Shown here: in pieces, positions 8,344 through 15,865 of the stretch
Layout of the letters: each line of letters starts with the position of its first letter
Numbering within the stretch: the first letter of the stretch is position 1
Source: Bacillota bacterium
Lineage (GTDB): Bacteria > Bacillota > UBA4882 > UBA10575
Reading direction: 5' to 3'
NCBI GenBank assembly: GCA_012837715.1
Contig: DUQR01000046.1
Span: 1-39,780 of the forward strand
DNA: 39,780 nucleotides
Translations under genes and position numbers: made by a program
Notes under the pieces: generated by a model
The model's database searches: none
What the model saw: the letters and a program-made list of their open reading frames with translations, nothing else
Told to the model about the DNA's origin: nothing

Positions 8344-10713
8344 CTAAAAAATCACCTCCACGTGGTGAACGGCGCCATCGTTGTGCGGGTAAATTTTCGC
8401 ACCGTCGGTTTGGACGCCATCCACAACTATTTTTTTCTCTTCGCCGGTTACGGCCCGCCGGAAAGCAAGCTGGTAGAGGGCACCCCGGTAGGGTCGGGTG
8501 ACACGGAACTCTGCCCATTCGTCAGGAACCTGCGGGTTAATGATCAGACCATCCCAATCGGGGATAATCCCGCAGATCCCTTCCATGGCGACCAGAAACA
8601 ACCAAGTGGAAGAGCCAGTGTACCAGGTGAATCCACCCCGGCCGAAATGGGGTGAATCGGGGCCGTCAACATTACCGGGGGTCACATAGGGCTCGGCTTT
8701 ATATAAATCCGGATTAAGTCCCCGGTAAGGAGGGAGAAAATTTTTATAGGCTGTATAGGCCTGCTTTTTCTTCCCTAGCTTGCAGGCGGCCAAGATACCC
8801 CAGGTGGCGGCATGGGTGTAAACACCGCCGTTTTCCCGTAATCCCGGCGCGTATCTACTTAAATAACCGATTTCCGTCTGCGGAGTCTTATATGCGGGGT
8901 AAAAAAGGAGCGGTCCGTATTCACGGAAGAGATAAGTCTCCATCGCGCAAAAGATCTTTTCCCTTCGGTCAGGAGGGGCGATATCATTAAGGATGGCCCA
9001 GGATTGGGGGTTAAGAAAGATTTTTCCCTCTGCACAATTCTTACTCCCGAGGATGGCGCCATTATCACAGACGGCCCGGATATACCAGTCGCCATCCCAA
9101 CCATATGTATTGATTCGCGTCTTTAGTCGTTCCGCGGCGTGTAAATATTGTTCTTTGCGTTCGGAGTCATTACTTTTTTCCGCCACAACTGCAAATTCTT
9201 TTAGAATACCGGATAAGAATTGGGCCAACCAGATGCTTTCGCCTTTGCCTTCAACACCCACCGCATTCATGCCGTCGTTCCAATCCCCGTCGCCAATGAG
9301 GGGAAGCCCCCGCGGACTGAGCTGCGCCAGGCTAAAGCTTATGGCTTGACAACAGTGTTCATAGATGCTGGCTGGCGTTCCGTCTTTGTAAGGGACTTGT
9401 TCTTTGAGAAAGGCAAAATTGCCAGTCTCTTTTAGATATTTGATTACCACGAAGGGCAACCACAGCAGATTATCGGAGATCTTATTCTCCATCGCTATTT
9501 CTGAAATCGGATGCCACCAATGGTTTACTCTTCCTTCTGGAAACTGGTGGGCGGCATGCATTTTGATCTGTTGTTCGGTCCTGGCCGGGTCGATGTATAA
9601 AAAAATCTGGCTCGCCTGAAGCTGGTCACGGAAGCCATAGGCGCCACCCGCTTGGTAATAGCCGGTCCTTCCCCAGATATGGCCGGAGAGGGTTTGGTAT
9701 TTCAACCAAAGATTATTCATCAGATTGAAGCCGGGATCGGGAGTTTGAACAGAAGTGGTTGTTAAGAGTTGTCGCCAAAACTCTTTCGTGGCGGTGAAAG
9801 CTTCCTCTACGGCCATGGCGGATTGATATTTCATGCTCAGTTCGCTGGCTTGTTTTTTGTTTTCTTGCGCTACGGCGCCCAGAAGGTAAATAAGCTCCAC
9901 TTTTTGACCGGGAGCGATCACGACCTTGTTGTGAAGGCTACCGATGGGGTCAGTCCATTTGCCGGAGGCGCCACTCACAGCGCCCTTAAGAACGGCGGCC
10001 GGTTTCTCGATGCTTCCGTATAAACCCAAAAAATTTTCCTTATCGCCTTCGAAACCGGTGACGGGAAGATTAACACTGTGAAAAGCGTAGTATTCCCAAT
10101 TCCGGTTCCAATGCTGACCCTTTGCATTCGGGATCTCCCATAAGCGTTTTCGCGCGAAGAGGGTATTGCAGTCTTCATCAAATTGGGTCTCAACAAAAAG
10201 ACGGTGAAACTCACGGGCGTGGTCGGGCAGGCCTAAACACCATTCGAGGTAGGTGAAGAGGGAGAGATGTTTCTCCTGCCTACTTTGATTCTGTAGTTGG
10301 ACTCTCCAGATTTCCAGCGGCTCCTCCGGCGGGACAAAGATCGTAAGCGTGCTTTTGACCTTTTGATAAACCGAGCTGAATTTGGAGTAACCGATACCAT
10401 GGTTTACTTGGTAAAAATCGGGTTGGTGGCAAACAGGCTTCCAAGTAAGCGACCAGAATTGACCGGTGTCTTCGTCGCGCAGAAATAGGTATTTGCCGGA
10501 ATGATCTTGAATCAGGTCCTGATCCCAGCGGGTGATCCGATTGTGTGAAGCATGGGTCTTCCAACTGTAACCGCTACCAGTCTGCGAAAGGATAACCCCA
10601 TAATCACCCGGGCAGATGATATTCACCCAGGGGCGGGGGGTATCCGGCCTGGTAATAATATATTCGTCACCAGCATCATTAAAATATCCATATTTACTTT
10701 GAAATTGGGCCAA
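8344..10713 (-). CDS. GH94 family glycoside phosphorylase
   Basis: About 789 residues, no signal peptide, so cytoplasmic. The N-terminus YGYFNDAGDEYIITRPDTPRP followed by NRITRWDQDL and YLFLRDEDTG is the GH94 N-terminal beta-sandwich. The (alpha/alpha)6 barrel contains GDGDWNDGMN at about 474-483, which holds the general-acid aspartate. GH94 enzymes split beta-glucosides with phosphate to give alpha-glucose 1-phosphate. Known specificities include cellobiose, laminaribiose, chitobiose and beta-1,2-oligoglucan, so the substrate is open. TTG at 10713 is chosen because AAAGAGGTG lies six bases upstream; longer forms start inside that site. An operator palindrome lies 24 bases upstream. Confidence 0.9.
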   Translation of the reverse strand: MAQFQSKYGYFNDAGDEYIITRPDTPRPWVNIICPGDYGVILSQTGSGYSWKTHASHNRITRWDQDLIQDHSGKYLFLRDEDTGQFWSLTWKPVCHQPDFYQVNHGIGYSKFSSVYQKVKSTLTIFVPPEEPLEIWRVQLQNQSRQEKHLSLFTYLEWCLGLPDHAREFHRLFVETQFDEDCNTLFARKRLWEIPNAKGQHWNRNWEYYAFHSVNLPVTGFEGDKENFLGLYGSIEKPAAVLKGAVSGASGKWTDPIGSLHNKVVIAPGQKVELIYLLGAVAQENKKQASELSMKYQSAMAVEEAFTATKEFWRQLLTTTSVQTPDPGFNLMNNLWLKYQTLSGHIWGRTGYYQAGGAYGFRDQLQASQIFLYIDPARTEQQIKMHAAHQFPEGRVNHWWHPISEIAMENKISDNLLWLPFVVIKYLKETGNFAFLKEQVPYKDGTPASIYEHCCQAISFSLAQLSPRGLPLIGDGDWNDGMNAVGVEGKGESIWLAQFLSGILKEFAVVAEKSNDSERKEQYLHAAERLKTRINTYGWDGDWYIRAVCDNGAILGSKNCAEGKIFLNPQSWAILNDIAPPDRREKIFCAMETYLFREYGPLLFYPAYKTPQTEIGYLSRYAPGLRENGGVYTHAATWGILAACKLGKKKQAYTAYKNFLPPYRGLNPDLYKAEPYVTPGNVDGPDSPHFGRGGFTWYTGSSTWLFLVAMEGICGIIPDWDGLIINPQVPDEWAEFRVTRPYRGALYQLAFRRAVTGEEKKIVVDGVQTDGAKIYPHNDGAVHHVEVIF

Positions 10714-10736
10714 TCCTTGCACCTCTTTCTTCAAAA

Positions 10737-10748
10737 TTAACCGGTTAA
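10737..10748. promoter_or_regulatory. Operator O2, TTAACCGGTTAA
   Basis: A perfect 12-bp palindrome in the gap between the lacI-type gene and the GH94 gene, identical to the one at the repressor promoter. A central CpG in an A/T-flanked palindrome is the usual LacI-family operator form. Confidence 0.8.
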
Positions 10749-10762
10749 GTTCACAGTAAAAA

Positions 10763-10792
10763 ATTAAAGGGCTTGACAGGAGGAACGCTCAA
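10763..10792 (-). promoter_or_regulatory. Possible internal promoter for the GH94 gene
   Basis: On the minus strand TTGAGC (10792-10787), 18 bases, then TTTAAT (10768-10763) sit at the end of the repressor gene. Operator O2 would then lie just downstream of the transcription start. The match is only moderate. Confidence 0.35.
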
Positions 10793-11765
10793 CCAAACTA
10801 GTTTTTAAGACCACTCTCCGTTGGGCCGGTTTTTCTTTGTAGATGAGCTGAAAAATAATCTCCGTTGCCCGTTTGCCCATTTCTTCAATGGGTTGTTTGA
10901 TCGTGGATAGAGGCGGTTCAACCACAGAAGATGCTTCGATATCATCGCAGCCGATGATCGAAAGATCTTGAGGCACTTGGAGACCTACTGACCGCGCTGC
11001 CGAAAGAATACCAATCGCCATTTGGTCATTGGCGGCGAAAACGGCGGTAGGTTTATTTTGTAAACGTTGTAAGGTAAGGAATGCTTGATAACCCCCTTCA
11101 CGTTTAAAGTCGCCCTGGCAAACCAGGTCTTCCGAATAGGAGAGACCATGATCCTGGAGTGCTTGACGGTAACCGCGAAAGCGTAATAAACTATCATTTG
11201 AGCTTTGCGGCCCGCCCACAAAAGCAATACGTTTATGACCCAGCCTGATCAGGTGTTCGGTTGCTTTGTAACCTGCTTCAAAATTATCCACATTTACCGT
11301 ATAGATGGATTTGTCCTCGAACGTCGAGTCGATCAAAACAAAGGGTATCTTCCGTTTTTTAAGGTTAACAATATAATCCAGGTCCAAAAAATAAGTCATC
11401 AGAATGATCCCATCGACCCGCCCAGTGGTAAACAGATCTACCATTTCCCGTTCCTTTTCGGGAAGGGCATGGGTGGTGCAGAGGTTAAGGGTAAAATTAT
11501 ATAAATTGGCAGTTTCCTCCACCCCGCGGACCACTTGGACGTAAAAATGGTCGCTAATATCCGGGATAATTAACCCTAACATCTCGGTGGATTTTCCGGC
11601 CAAGCCACGGGCAACGGTACTGGGATGGTAGTTCATTTCCTTCATGATTTTAAGGATTTTCTGCCGTGTTTCTTCGCTAACCCCTGGTTTATTGTTGATA
11701 ACATAAGAGACAGTTGCCTTTGTCACATTGGCGGCTTTGGCAATATCACTAATGGTTACTGGCAA
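10764..11765 (-). CDS. LacI-family transcriptional repressor of the sugar operon
   Basis: 333 residues. The helix-turn-helix VTISDIAKAANVTKATVSYV at residues 3-22 and the hinge helix HPSTVARGLAG precede a periplasmic-binding-protein-like effector domain (LGLIIPDISDHFY, GRVDGIILM, RIAFVGGP, TAVFAANDQMAIG, STIKQPIEEMG). TTG at 11765 is chosen because GGAGGGTGAT is directly upstream; an earlier TTG at 11780 lies before that site. It is first in the leftward operon and its own promoter carries the operator, so autoregulation and induction by a sugar are expected. CcpA-like global function is unlikely given the local operators. Confidence 0.92.
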   Translation of the reverse strand: MPVTISDIAKAANVTKATVSYVINNKPGVSEETRQKILKIMKEMNYHPSTVARGLAGKSTEMLGLIIPDISDHFYVQVVRGVEETANLYNFTLNLCTTHALPEKEREMVDLFTTGRVDGIILMTYFLDLDYIVNLKKRKIPFVLIDSTFEDKSIYTVNVDNFEAGYKATEHLIRLGHKRIAFVGGPQSSNDSLLRFRGYRQALQDHGLSYSEDLVCQGDFKREGGYQAFLTLQRLQNKPTAVFAANDQMAIGILSAARSVGLQVPQDLSIIGCDDIEASSVVEPPLSTIKQPIEEMGKRATEIIFQLIYKEKPAQRRVVLKTSLVERSSCQAL

Positions 11766-11781
11766 ATAATCACCCTCCAAC

Positions 11782-11793
11782 TTAACCGGTTAA
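11782..11793. promoter_or_regulatory. Operator O1, TTAACCGGTTAA
   Basis: The perfect palindrome overlaps the predicted transcription start of the lacI-type gene and abuts its ribosome binding site. Binding here would block initiation of the whole operon. Confidence 0.85.
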
Positions 11794-11797
11794 ATTA

Positions 11798-11826
11798 ATT
11801 ATATACACTAGTAATGACTTTGTCAA
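11798..11826 (-). promoter_or_regulatory. Consensus sigma-A promoter of the sugar operon
   Basis: On the minus strand TTGACA (11826-11821), exactly 17 bases, then TATAAT (11803-11798). Both hexamers are perfect. Such a strong promoter under operator O1 fits tight repression and high induction. Confidence 0.9.
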
Positions 11827-11890
11827 TTTCTTATTGTTGACGGTAAAATAGACCACTAAGCGACCTCCGTTATATTCTAAGTAGATGAGA

Positions 11891-11906
11891 ATATAATATA
11901 TAGTGT
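11891..11906. promoter_or_regulatory. NrdR-box-like motif 1
   Basis: ATATAATATATAGTGT matches 14 of 16 positions of the published NrdR consensus acaCwAtATaTwGtgt. It lies in a 350-base gap between the lacI-type gene and tRNA-His, with no ribonucleotide reductase gene in view. A 21-codon frame (ATG at about 11931, no ribosome site) lies between the two boxes and is probably chance. Confidence 0.5.
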
Positions 11907-11996
11907 TCACACCAAAAAGATGAAGGAAAAAGCGGCCTTGCCCCAAAAGCAATACGCAAGAAGCTTTTTAGGGTGTAATCAATAGTAAGGATTCTA

Positions 11997-12012
11997 GCAC
12001 AATATATAGTGT
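11997..12012. promoter_or_regulatory. NrdR-box-like motif 2
   Basis: GCACAATATATAGTGT matches 15 of 16 positions of the NrdR consensus. It lies 106 bases from motif 1, a larger spacing than the roughly three helical turns usual for paired NrdR boxes. The remaining gap up to the tRNA promoter shows nothing else I can identify. Confidence 0.55.
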
Positions 12013-12082
12013 TTGACTAAAAGTAGGCTGTCAAAATATTGTATTAGAATTGCTAAATCGGAAAAAGCCCGAAAGAAAGATA

Positions 12083-12111
12083 TTGACGAATCAACGGTGA
12101 TGTGTTATTAT
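12083..12111 (+). promoter_or_regulatory. Promoter of tRNA-His
   Basis: TTGACG (12083-12088), 17 bases, then TATTAT (12106-12111). The predicted start is a few bases before the tRNA. Confidence 0.75.
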
Positions 12112-12125
12112 ACTATTTGCGAATG

Positions 12126-12202
12126 GTGGGCGTAGCTCAGCTGGTTAGAGCGCCAGGTTGTGGCCCTGGAGGTCGAGGGTTCAAATCCCTTCGCTCACCC
12201 CA
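12126..12202 (+). tRNA. tRNA-His (anticodon GTG)
   Basis: The acceptor stem GTGGGCG/CGCTCAC, D-arm TAGCTCAG...GAGC, anticodon stem CCAGG/CCTGG with loop TTGTGGC (anticodon GTG), and T-arm GAGGGTTCAAATCCCTT are all present. The 3' CCA is encoded. G at 12125 can pair with C73 as the extra 5' G-1 that histidyl-tRNA synthetase needs. It is a single gene with its own promoter and terminator. Confidence 0.98.
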
Positions 12203-12217
12203 ACAGCGATGATTATG

Positions 12218-12238
12218 AGGGCAAATTAGCCCTTTTTT
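12218..12238 (+). terminator. Terminator after tRNA-His
   Basis: AGGGC (12218-12222) pairs with GCCCT (12229-12233) around a six-base loop, followed by six T. Confidence 0.85.
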
Positions 12239-12293
12239 ATTTTAATTTTTTGGAAAAGATACCCCTGTAGGCATTAAATTATTCTGCCATGAA

Positions 12294-12593
12294 GTGGGTG
12301 AAAACTTGAACTGGAAAGTGTTCTTTCTGGCTTTATGTACGATCTTCCTGGCCGAACTAGGCGACAAGACCCAATTAGCTGTTTTTTCTTTGGTTTCGCA
12401 GTCCCGGGCTCCCTGGGAAGTTTTTCTTGGCGCTTCGTTGGGCTTGGCTTTAGTCACCTTAATAGGTGTGCTCTTCGGTGGGGTGCTGACCAAATATATT
12501 CCCCCCATATATATGCGCTTGGGCGCCGCTTTTCTCTTTATTGGGATCGGAGTTTATACTCTGTGGAAAGTCTGGATGGAAATGGGCAAATAA
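12294..12593 (+). CDS. GDT1/UPF0016 family cation transporter, half-size
   Basis: 99 residues with three hydrophobic segments. The family motif E-x-G-D-K-[TS] is present as ELGDKTQLA at residues 21-29. Full members carry two such units; this one has a single copy, as in some bacteria where half-size subunits pair. Members export Mn2+ or Ca2+. The GTG start at 12294 has no good ribosome site; TTG at 12306 with GGGTGA just upstream is an alternative. No second half is seen nearby. Confidence 0.85.
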   Translation: MGENLNWKVFFLALCTIFLAELGDKTQLAVFSLVSQSRAPWEVFLGASLGLALVTLIGVLFGGVLTKYIPPIYMRLGAAFLFIGIGVYTLWKVWMEMGK

Positions 12594-12623
12594 ACCTCTG
12601 CCGGCCATGAGGGAGGGGATGAA

Positions 12624-13001
12624 ATGACCAAAGGGGATCGCTGGTTATTGTTACTCATCATTACAATAGGCCTTTCCTTACTGGCCTGGCGAACCTGGAG
12701 TTTTCCCTCATCCCAACGGCAGGTTCGGATTTTTCGGGATGGGGAACTGATCTCCAGTTTTTATTTACAAGATAAGGAGAGCCGTACAGAACAGATCAAG
12801 CTGGACGGCGGGGTTGCGACCTTGGAAGTTCAGGGCGGCGCAGTCCGTTTGGCTCCGAACAGCGCTCATTACTGTCCCCAGCGGATCTGTGTGCAAACCG
12901 GATGGATTAAACAACCGGGGGAATCGATTATTTGTGCCCCTAATAAACTGGTTGTTCGGATTGAAACTATGGAGGACGGGATCGATGCGCTCAGTCGATA
13001 A
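12624..13001 (+). CDS. NusG domain II-containing protein
   Basis: 125 residues: an N-terminal membrane anchor or signal (WLLLLIITIGLSLLAW), then the NusG_II fold with RIFRDGELI, VATLEVQGGAVRL, the conserved cysteine-containing YCPQRICVQTGWI and an ICAPNKLVVRI ending. In Clostridia such proteins are exported, usually with a small membrane transporter or lipid-modification genes. Here the start codon of the downstream methyltransferase lies inside its last codons (17-base overlap), so the two are translationally coupled. A GAGGGAGGGGATGAA ribosome site precedes the ATG. Function unknown. Confidence 0.85.
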   Translation: MTKGDRWLLLLIITIGLSLLAWRTWSFPSSQRQVRIFRDGELISSFYLQDKESRTEQIKLDGGVATLEVQGGAVRLAPNSAHYCPQRICVQTGWIKQPGESIICAPNKLVVRIETMEDGIDALSR

Positions 13002-13770
13002 TGGAGATCTAAGCCAAGCTTATCGGGATTTTGCTCTGGTTTATGATGAGATGATGCAGGAACTAGATTATCCGGCGTGGGTTGAATATGTCCTTTTTCT
13101 GTACCAAAAACATCGATCTTTTTCCGAAGCTCCTGGCCGCGTGTTGTTGGATTTAGCCTGCGGCACCGGGAGCTTTATGGCGTTAATGATGGAAAAGGGA
13201 TGGCGGGTAACGGGGGTCGATCAAGCCCCCTCCATGTTGGCCATTGCCGAGGATAAACTGGGGAACATGAAAGGCGAGTACCAGCTTTTTGCCCAAGATC
13301 TTCGTGCCTTGGCCCTGAACGAACAATTTCCGTTAATCACTTGTCTTTGTGATAGTTTGAATTACCTGCTGCTTGTGGATGATTTGCAACAGGTTTTTAT
13401 CCATATTTACCAACATCTCCTCCCGGGCGGGATCTGTATCGCCGATTTTAATACCGCTTATAAATACCGGGAGGTTTTAGCCAATAATACCTTTTGTGCC
13501 GTATACGAGAATTCTGCCTATATTTGGGCCAATTATTTAGAGCCCGCCGCCCATCTTTGCCGGATGGAGATTGATTTTTTCCACCGGGAAAAGGGCGAAC
13601 TTTTCCGGCATTTCCAAGAAATCCACTGGCAACGCTGGTATGAGCCGACCGAGATCGAAGACCTGGCCCGAAAGGCCGGTTTTGCGCAAGTCCATTGTTA
13701 TTCTGCTTTTACCCGGCAACCTTGCCGCCCGGAGGACGAACGTATTTTCTTTGTTTTTTCCCGGGAATAA
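12985..13770 (+). CDS. Class I SAM-dependent methyltransferase
   Basis: 261 residues. The SAM-binding motif VLLDLACGTGSF lies at about 53-64, then GVDQAPSMLAIA (motif II) and LLPGGICIADF (post-IV). The ATG at 12985 is supported by GGAGG nine bases upstream; the frame is open further back but that stretch overlaps the NusG II gene. The C-terminal half (YRE...CRMEIDFF...EI.WQRWYEPTEIEDL..KAGF) is common to small-molecule methyltransferases of the Methyltransf_25 group. Substrate unknown. Confidence 0.88.
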   Translation: MRSVDNGDLSQAYRDFALVYDEMMQELDYPAWVEYVLFLYQKHRSFSEAPGRVLLDLACGTGSFMALMMEKGWRVTGVDQAPSMLAIAEDKLGNMKGEYQLFAQDLRALALNEQFPLITCLCDSLNYLLLVDDLQQVFIHIYQHLLPGGICIADFNTAYKYREVLANNTFCAVYENSAYIWANYLEPAAHLCRMEIDFFHREKGELFRHFQEIHWQRWYEPTEIEDLARKAGFAQVHCYSAFTRQPCRPEDERIFFVFSRE

Positions 13771-13829
13771 AAAACGACACACCTTTGCTTTGCACCGGCA
13801 TATACTAGAACAAGGGGAGGGAGGCTGGG

Positions 13830-14099
13830 TTGCTAGCAAAAACATCGGAACTGCGCGAACGGGAGATCATCAATATTTTAGATGGAAAGAAACTCGGTTT
13901 TACCAGCGATTTAGAGATAGACCCGGCTACAGGCAAGATCATAGCCTTGGTCTTACCTGCTCCCGGACGTTTGCGCTGGTTATTGGGGAAAACCGAGGAA
14001 ATCATCATTCCCTGGCGGCAGATTAAAAAAATAGGCACGGATGTCATCTTGGTTGAACTACCCGAACAAGTCGAAGCAAATTCCTATATTGATCTTTAA
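13830..14099 (+). CDS. YlmC/YmxH family PRC-barrel sporulation protein
   Basis: 89 residues with LREREIINILDGKKLGFTSDLEIDPATGKI and a conserved EIIIPWRQIKKIG.DVILV ending, typical of the YlmC/YmxH family found in endospore formers. The TTG start at 13830 follows GGGGAGGGAGG. It is a single gene closed by a hairpin. Its presence supports a spore-forming Bacillota origin; the molecular role is not known. Confidence 0.9.
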   Translation: MLAKTSELREREIINILDGKKLGFTSDLEIDPATGKIIALVLPAPGRLRWLLGKTEEIIIPWRQIKKIGTDVILVELPEQVEANSYIDL

Positions 14100-14160
14100 T
14101 CTCCTTGCGGCGGCGGGAGATTTTGCTTTTCAAAAGCAGGGGACAAGCCCGTCCTTGTCC
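14098..14160 (+). terminator. Three consecutive hairpins after ylmC-like gene
   Basis: AATCTCC (14098-14104) pairs with GGAGATT (14116-14122) and is followed by TTGCTTTT, the likely terminator. TGCTTTT/AAAAGCA and then GGACAAG (14141-14147)/CTTGTCC (14154-14160) form two more short perfect stems. Their purpose is unclear. Confidence 0.55.
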
Positions 14161-14246
14161 AATTAAAGATGGAAAAAGTTGTACTTATTTGTCGTTATCT
14201 TTATGGCTGGGAACTGTGACGGAGACAAGCGGATGGAGGGAAAGGA

Positions 14247-14927
14247 TTGACTAAGGGAATTGGGGATTTTCATACTCATACTTTTCTCAGTGACGGTGTG
14301 CTGTCGCCTAGTGAATTGATCCGACGGGCGGTGGTGAAGGGGTACCACCTTATCGGCTTGACCGATCATGTCGGCGCCGCTACCATGGAACGGGTTATAA
14401 AGGAGTTACGGGCGGAGAGTGCTTTAGCGGAAGAGTACTGGGGAATTAAGGTGCTTGTTGGCGTGGAATTAACACATGTGCCAGCTGGCGCCATCCCGGT
14501 TCTGGCCAAACAAGCAAAGAGCCTCGGGGCAGACTTGGTGGTGGTCCACGGTGAGACCCTTGTGGAGCCGGTCGAACCTGGCACGAACTGGGCGGCGGTA
14601 AGTTGCCGGGAAGTTGATGTATTAGCCCATCCTGGTTTAATCACGCGGGAAGAAGCGGAATTGGCGGTAAAACACGATGTTTTTCTCGAACTCACAGCCC
14701 GTCGGGGACATGCCTTCGCCAACGGACATGTTCTTTCCTTAGCACGGCAAACTGGGGCCAATCTGGTGCTTAATTCAGATAGCCACCAGCCCGAGGATTT
14801 ATTGACTTGGGAGTTTGGGTGCCGGGTAAGCCAGGGGGCAGGTTTATGCGCGGTGGAAGCTGAACAGTTACTGGTTGAAGCCCCGCGGAAGCTTCTCCGG
14901 AAGTTGGAAGCCCAGACCAATAGCTAG
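14247..14927 (+). CDS. PHP-domain phosphoesterase
   Basis: 226 residues, one PHP domain. Metal-binding motifs are visible: DFHTHTFLSDG (7-17), LTDHVG (39-44), VGVELT (near 73), VVHGE, DVLAHPGLI and LNSDSHQPEDLL. This set matches histidinol-phosphatase-like PHP proteins of Firmicutes and archaea. TTG start at 14247 with GGAGGG six bases upstream. Its stop overlaps the stop region of the convergent SatD gene by four bases. Substrate unknown; no histidine biosynthesis genes are adjacent. Confidence 0.88.
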   Translation: MTKGIGDFHTHTFLSDGVLSPSELIRRAVVKGYHLIGLTDHVGAATMERVIKELRAESALAEEYWGIKVLVGVELTHVPAGAIPVLAKQAKSLGADLVVVHGETLVEPVEPGTNWAAVSCREVDVLAHPGLITREEAELAVKHDVFLELTARRGHAFANGHVLSLARQTGANLVLNSDSHQPEDLLTWEFGCRVSQGAGLCAVEAEQLLVEAPRKLLRKLEAQTNS

Positions 14928-15622
14928 CTCCGTTTTGAGGCCTCTTTGTTTTTCTGTTCTTTTTTTAGATCCCAAGGTAAGAGCATTTTCCAACGGGCTT
15001 GCGTTAGGAATTCATCAATGACAGCACAGACTTCCAGGTAACGGTCCCAGCGGGCATGCTTTAACCGTTGACTGATGGCAGCCTGAGTTACCCCTAAGAG
15101 TTCGGCCATTTCGACTTGGGTCCGGCCGTGGCGGACAAGCTTTATCGCTTCCCGGTGGGCTTTACTCCAGTTGTTGCGGAGGTCGCTTTCGATGGCAAAC
15201 AAGGTATTGACGGTTCGGGTCAGGAAGGGGGAGGGGAGACGGACTGCGATATCGGTACTACTGTTGGCCGTATCCTTGAGCGCCCGGTTCACCCTGGTCC
15301 ACGCGGGTCCGGAATCCTCGTAGGTATCCATTTCCTGTTTACCATTGACACTGCCGACCCCTAACGCGTAAGCGAAACGCAGCGGATCCATCTCTAAATC
15401 GGTCAGTTGAATCAGTTGTACAATTCTGGGCGCCTCTTGGACCTTAAGGACTCCTTTAATCTCGGTCCCATCGGCAAAAAATTTACCGGCGAGAAAAGGT
15501 TGGAAATAATTGTTAAGTAAAGTGGCGGTCTCCTGTAAAACATCGGTGGCAACCCCTTCCGGGGAAAGTGAACGTCTCTTTTTTAGTCTTAGCTTAACTG
15601 CGGCGTAAAGAGTAGGGGGCAT
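14924..15622 (-). CDS. SatD family protein with C-terminal helix-turn-helix
   Basis: 232 residues. The N-terminal part (TLYAAVKLRLKKRRSLSPEG...FADGTEIKGVLKV) and the centre (RFAYALGVGS...DTYEDSGPAW.RVNRALKD) match SatD-like proteins. Around 175-200 a helix-turn-helix reads GRTQVEMAELLGVTQAAIS. ATG at 15622 is preceded by GGAGGGG; an in-frame start further upstream has no such site. SatD proteins are poorly characterised; DNA binding is likely. A palindrome lies about 50 bases upstream. Confidence 0.8.
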   Translation of the reverse strand: MPPTLYAAVKLRLKKRRSLSPEGVATDVLQETATLLNNYFQPFLAGKFFADGTEIKGVLKVQEAPRIVQLIQLTDLEMDPLRFAYALGVGSVNGKQEMDTYEDSGPAWTRVNRALKDTANSSTDIAVRLPSPFLTRTVNTLFAIESDLRNNWSKAHREAIKLVRHGRTQVEMAELLGVTQAAISQRLKHARWDRYLEVCAVIDEFLTQARWKMLLPWDLKKEQKNKEASKRS

Positions 15623-15673
15623 CCTAACCCCTCCTTCTGCATTCAAAACTATACTATATAATTCGTAATCATC

Positions 15674-15687
15674 AGAGGAATTCCTCT
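15674..15687. promoter_or_regulatory. Perfect palindrome AGAGGAATTCCTCT upstream of satD-like gene
   Basis: A 14-bp perfect palindrome lies in the divergent gap between the satD-like gene and the M48 operon, next to A/T-rich -10-like sequence on the minus strand (TATATAGT near 15650). It is a candidate operator, possibly for the SatD protein itself. Confidence 0.45.
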
Positions 15688-15865
15688 AATTATAAGATCG
15701 GATGCTAATAATATTTTTAGCGGAAATATGGACAAAACCCCTGTTTACTCCGGCTATTACTCGAAATAACCCTTATTTTGCGGGAAAGATCAGAGGGGGC
15801 AGGGGAAAAGATTTCCTTCGCGAATAAGGATTAAGTCGAGAAGAAGCTGTAGTAAGGGGTGATGG

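Noticed and set aside
12814-12984. N-terminal extension of the methyltransferase
   Set aside because: The frame is open but overlaps the NusG II gene; the ATG at 12,985 has GGAGG at the right distance and the extension has no methyltransferase features.
14366-14920. Leftward 184-codon frame opposite the PHP gene
   Set aside because: Ser/Thr/Ala-rich shadow of a gene whose metal-binding motifs are all on the other strand.
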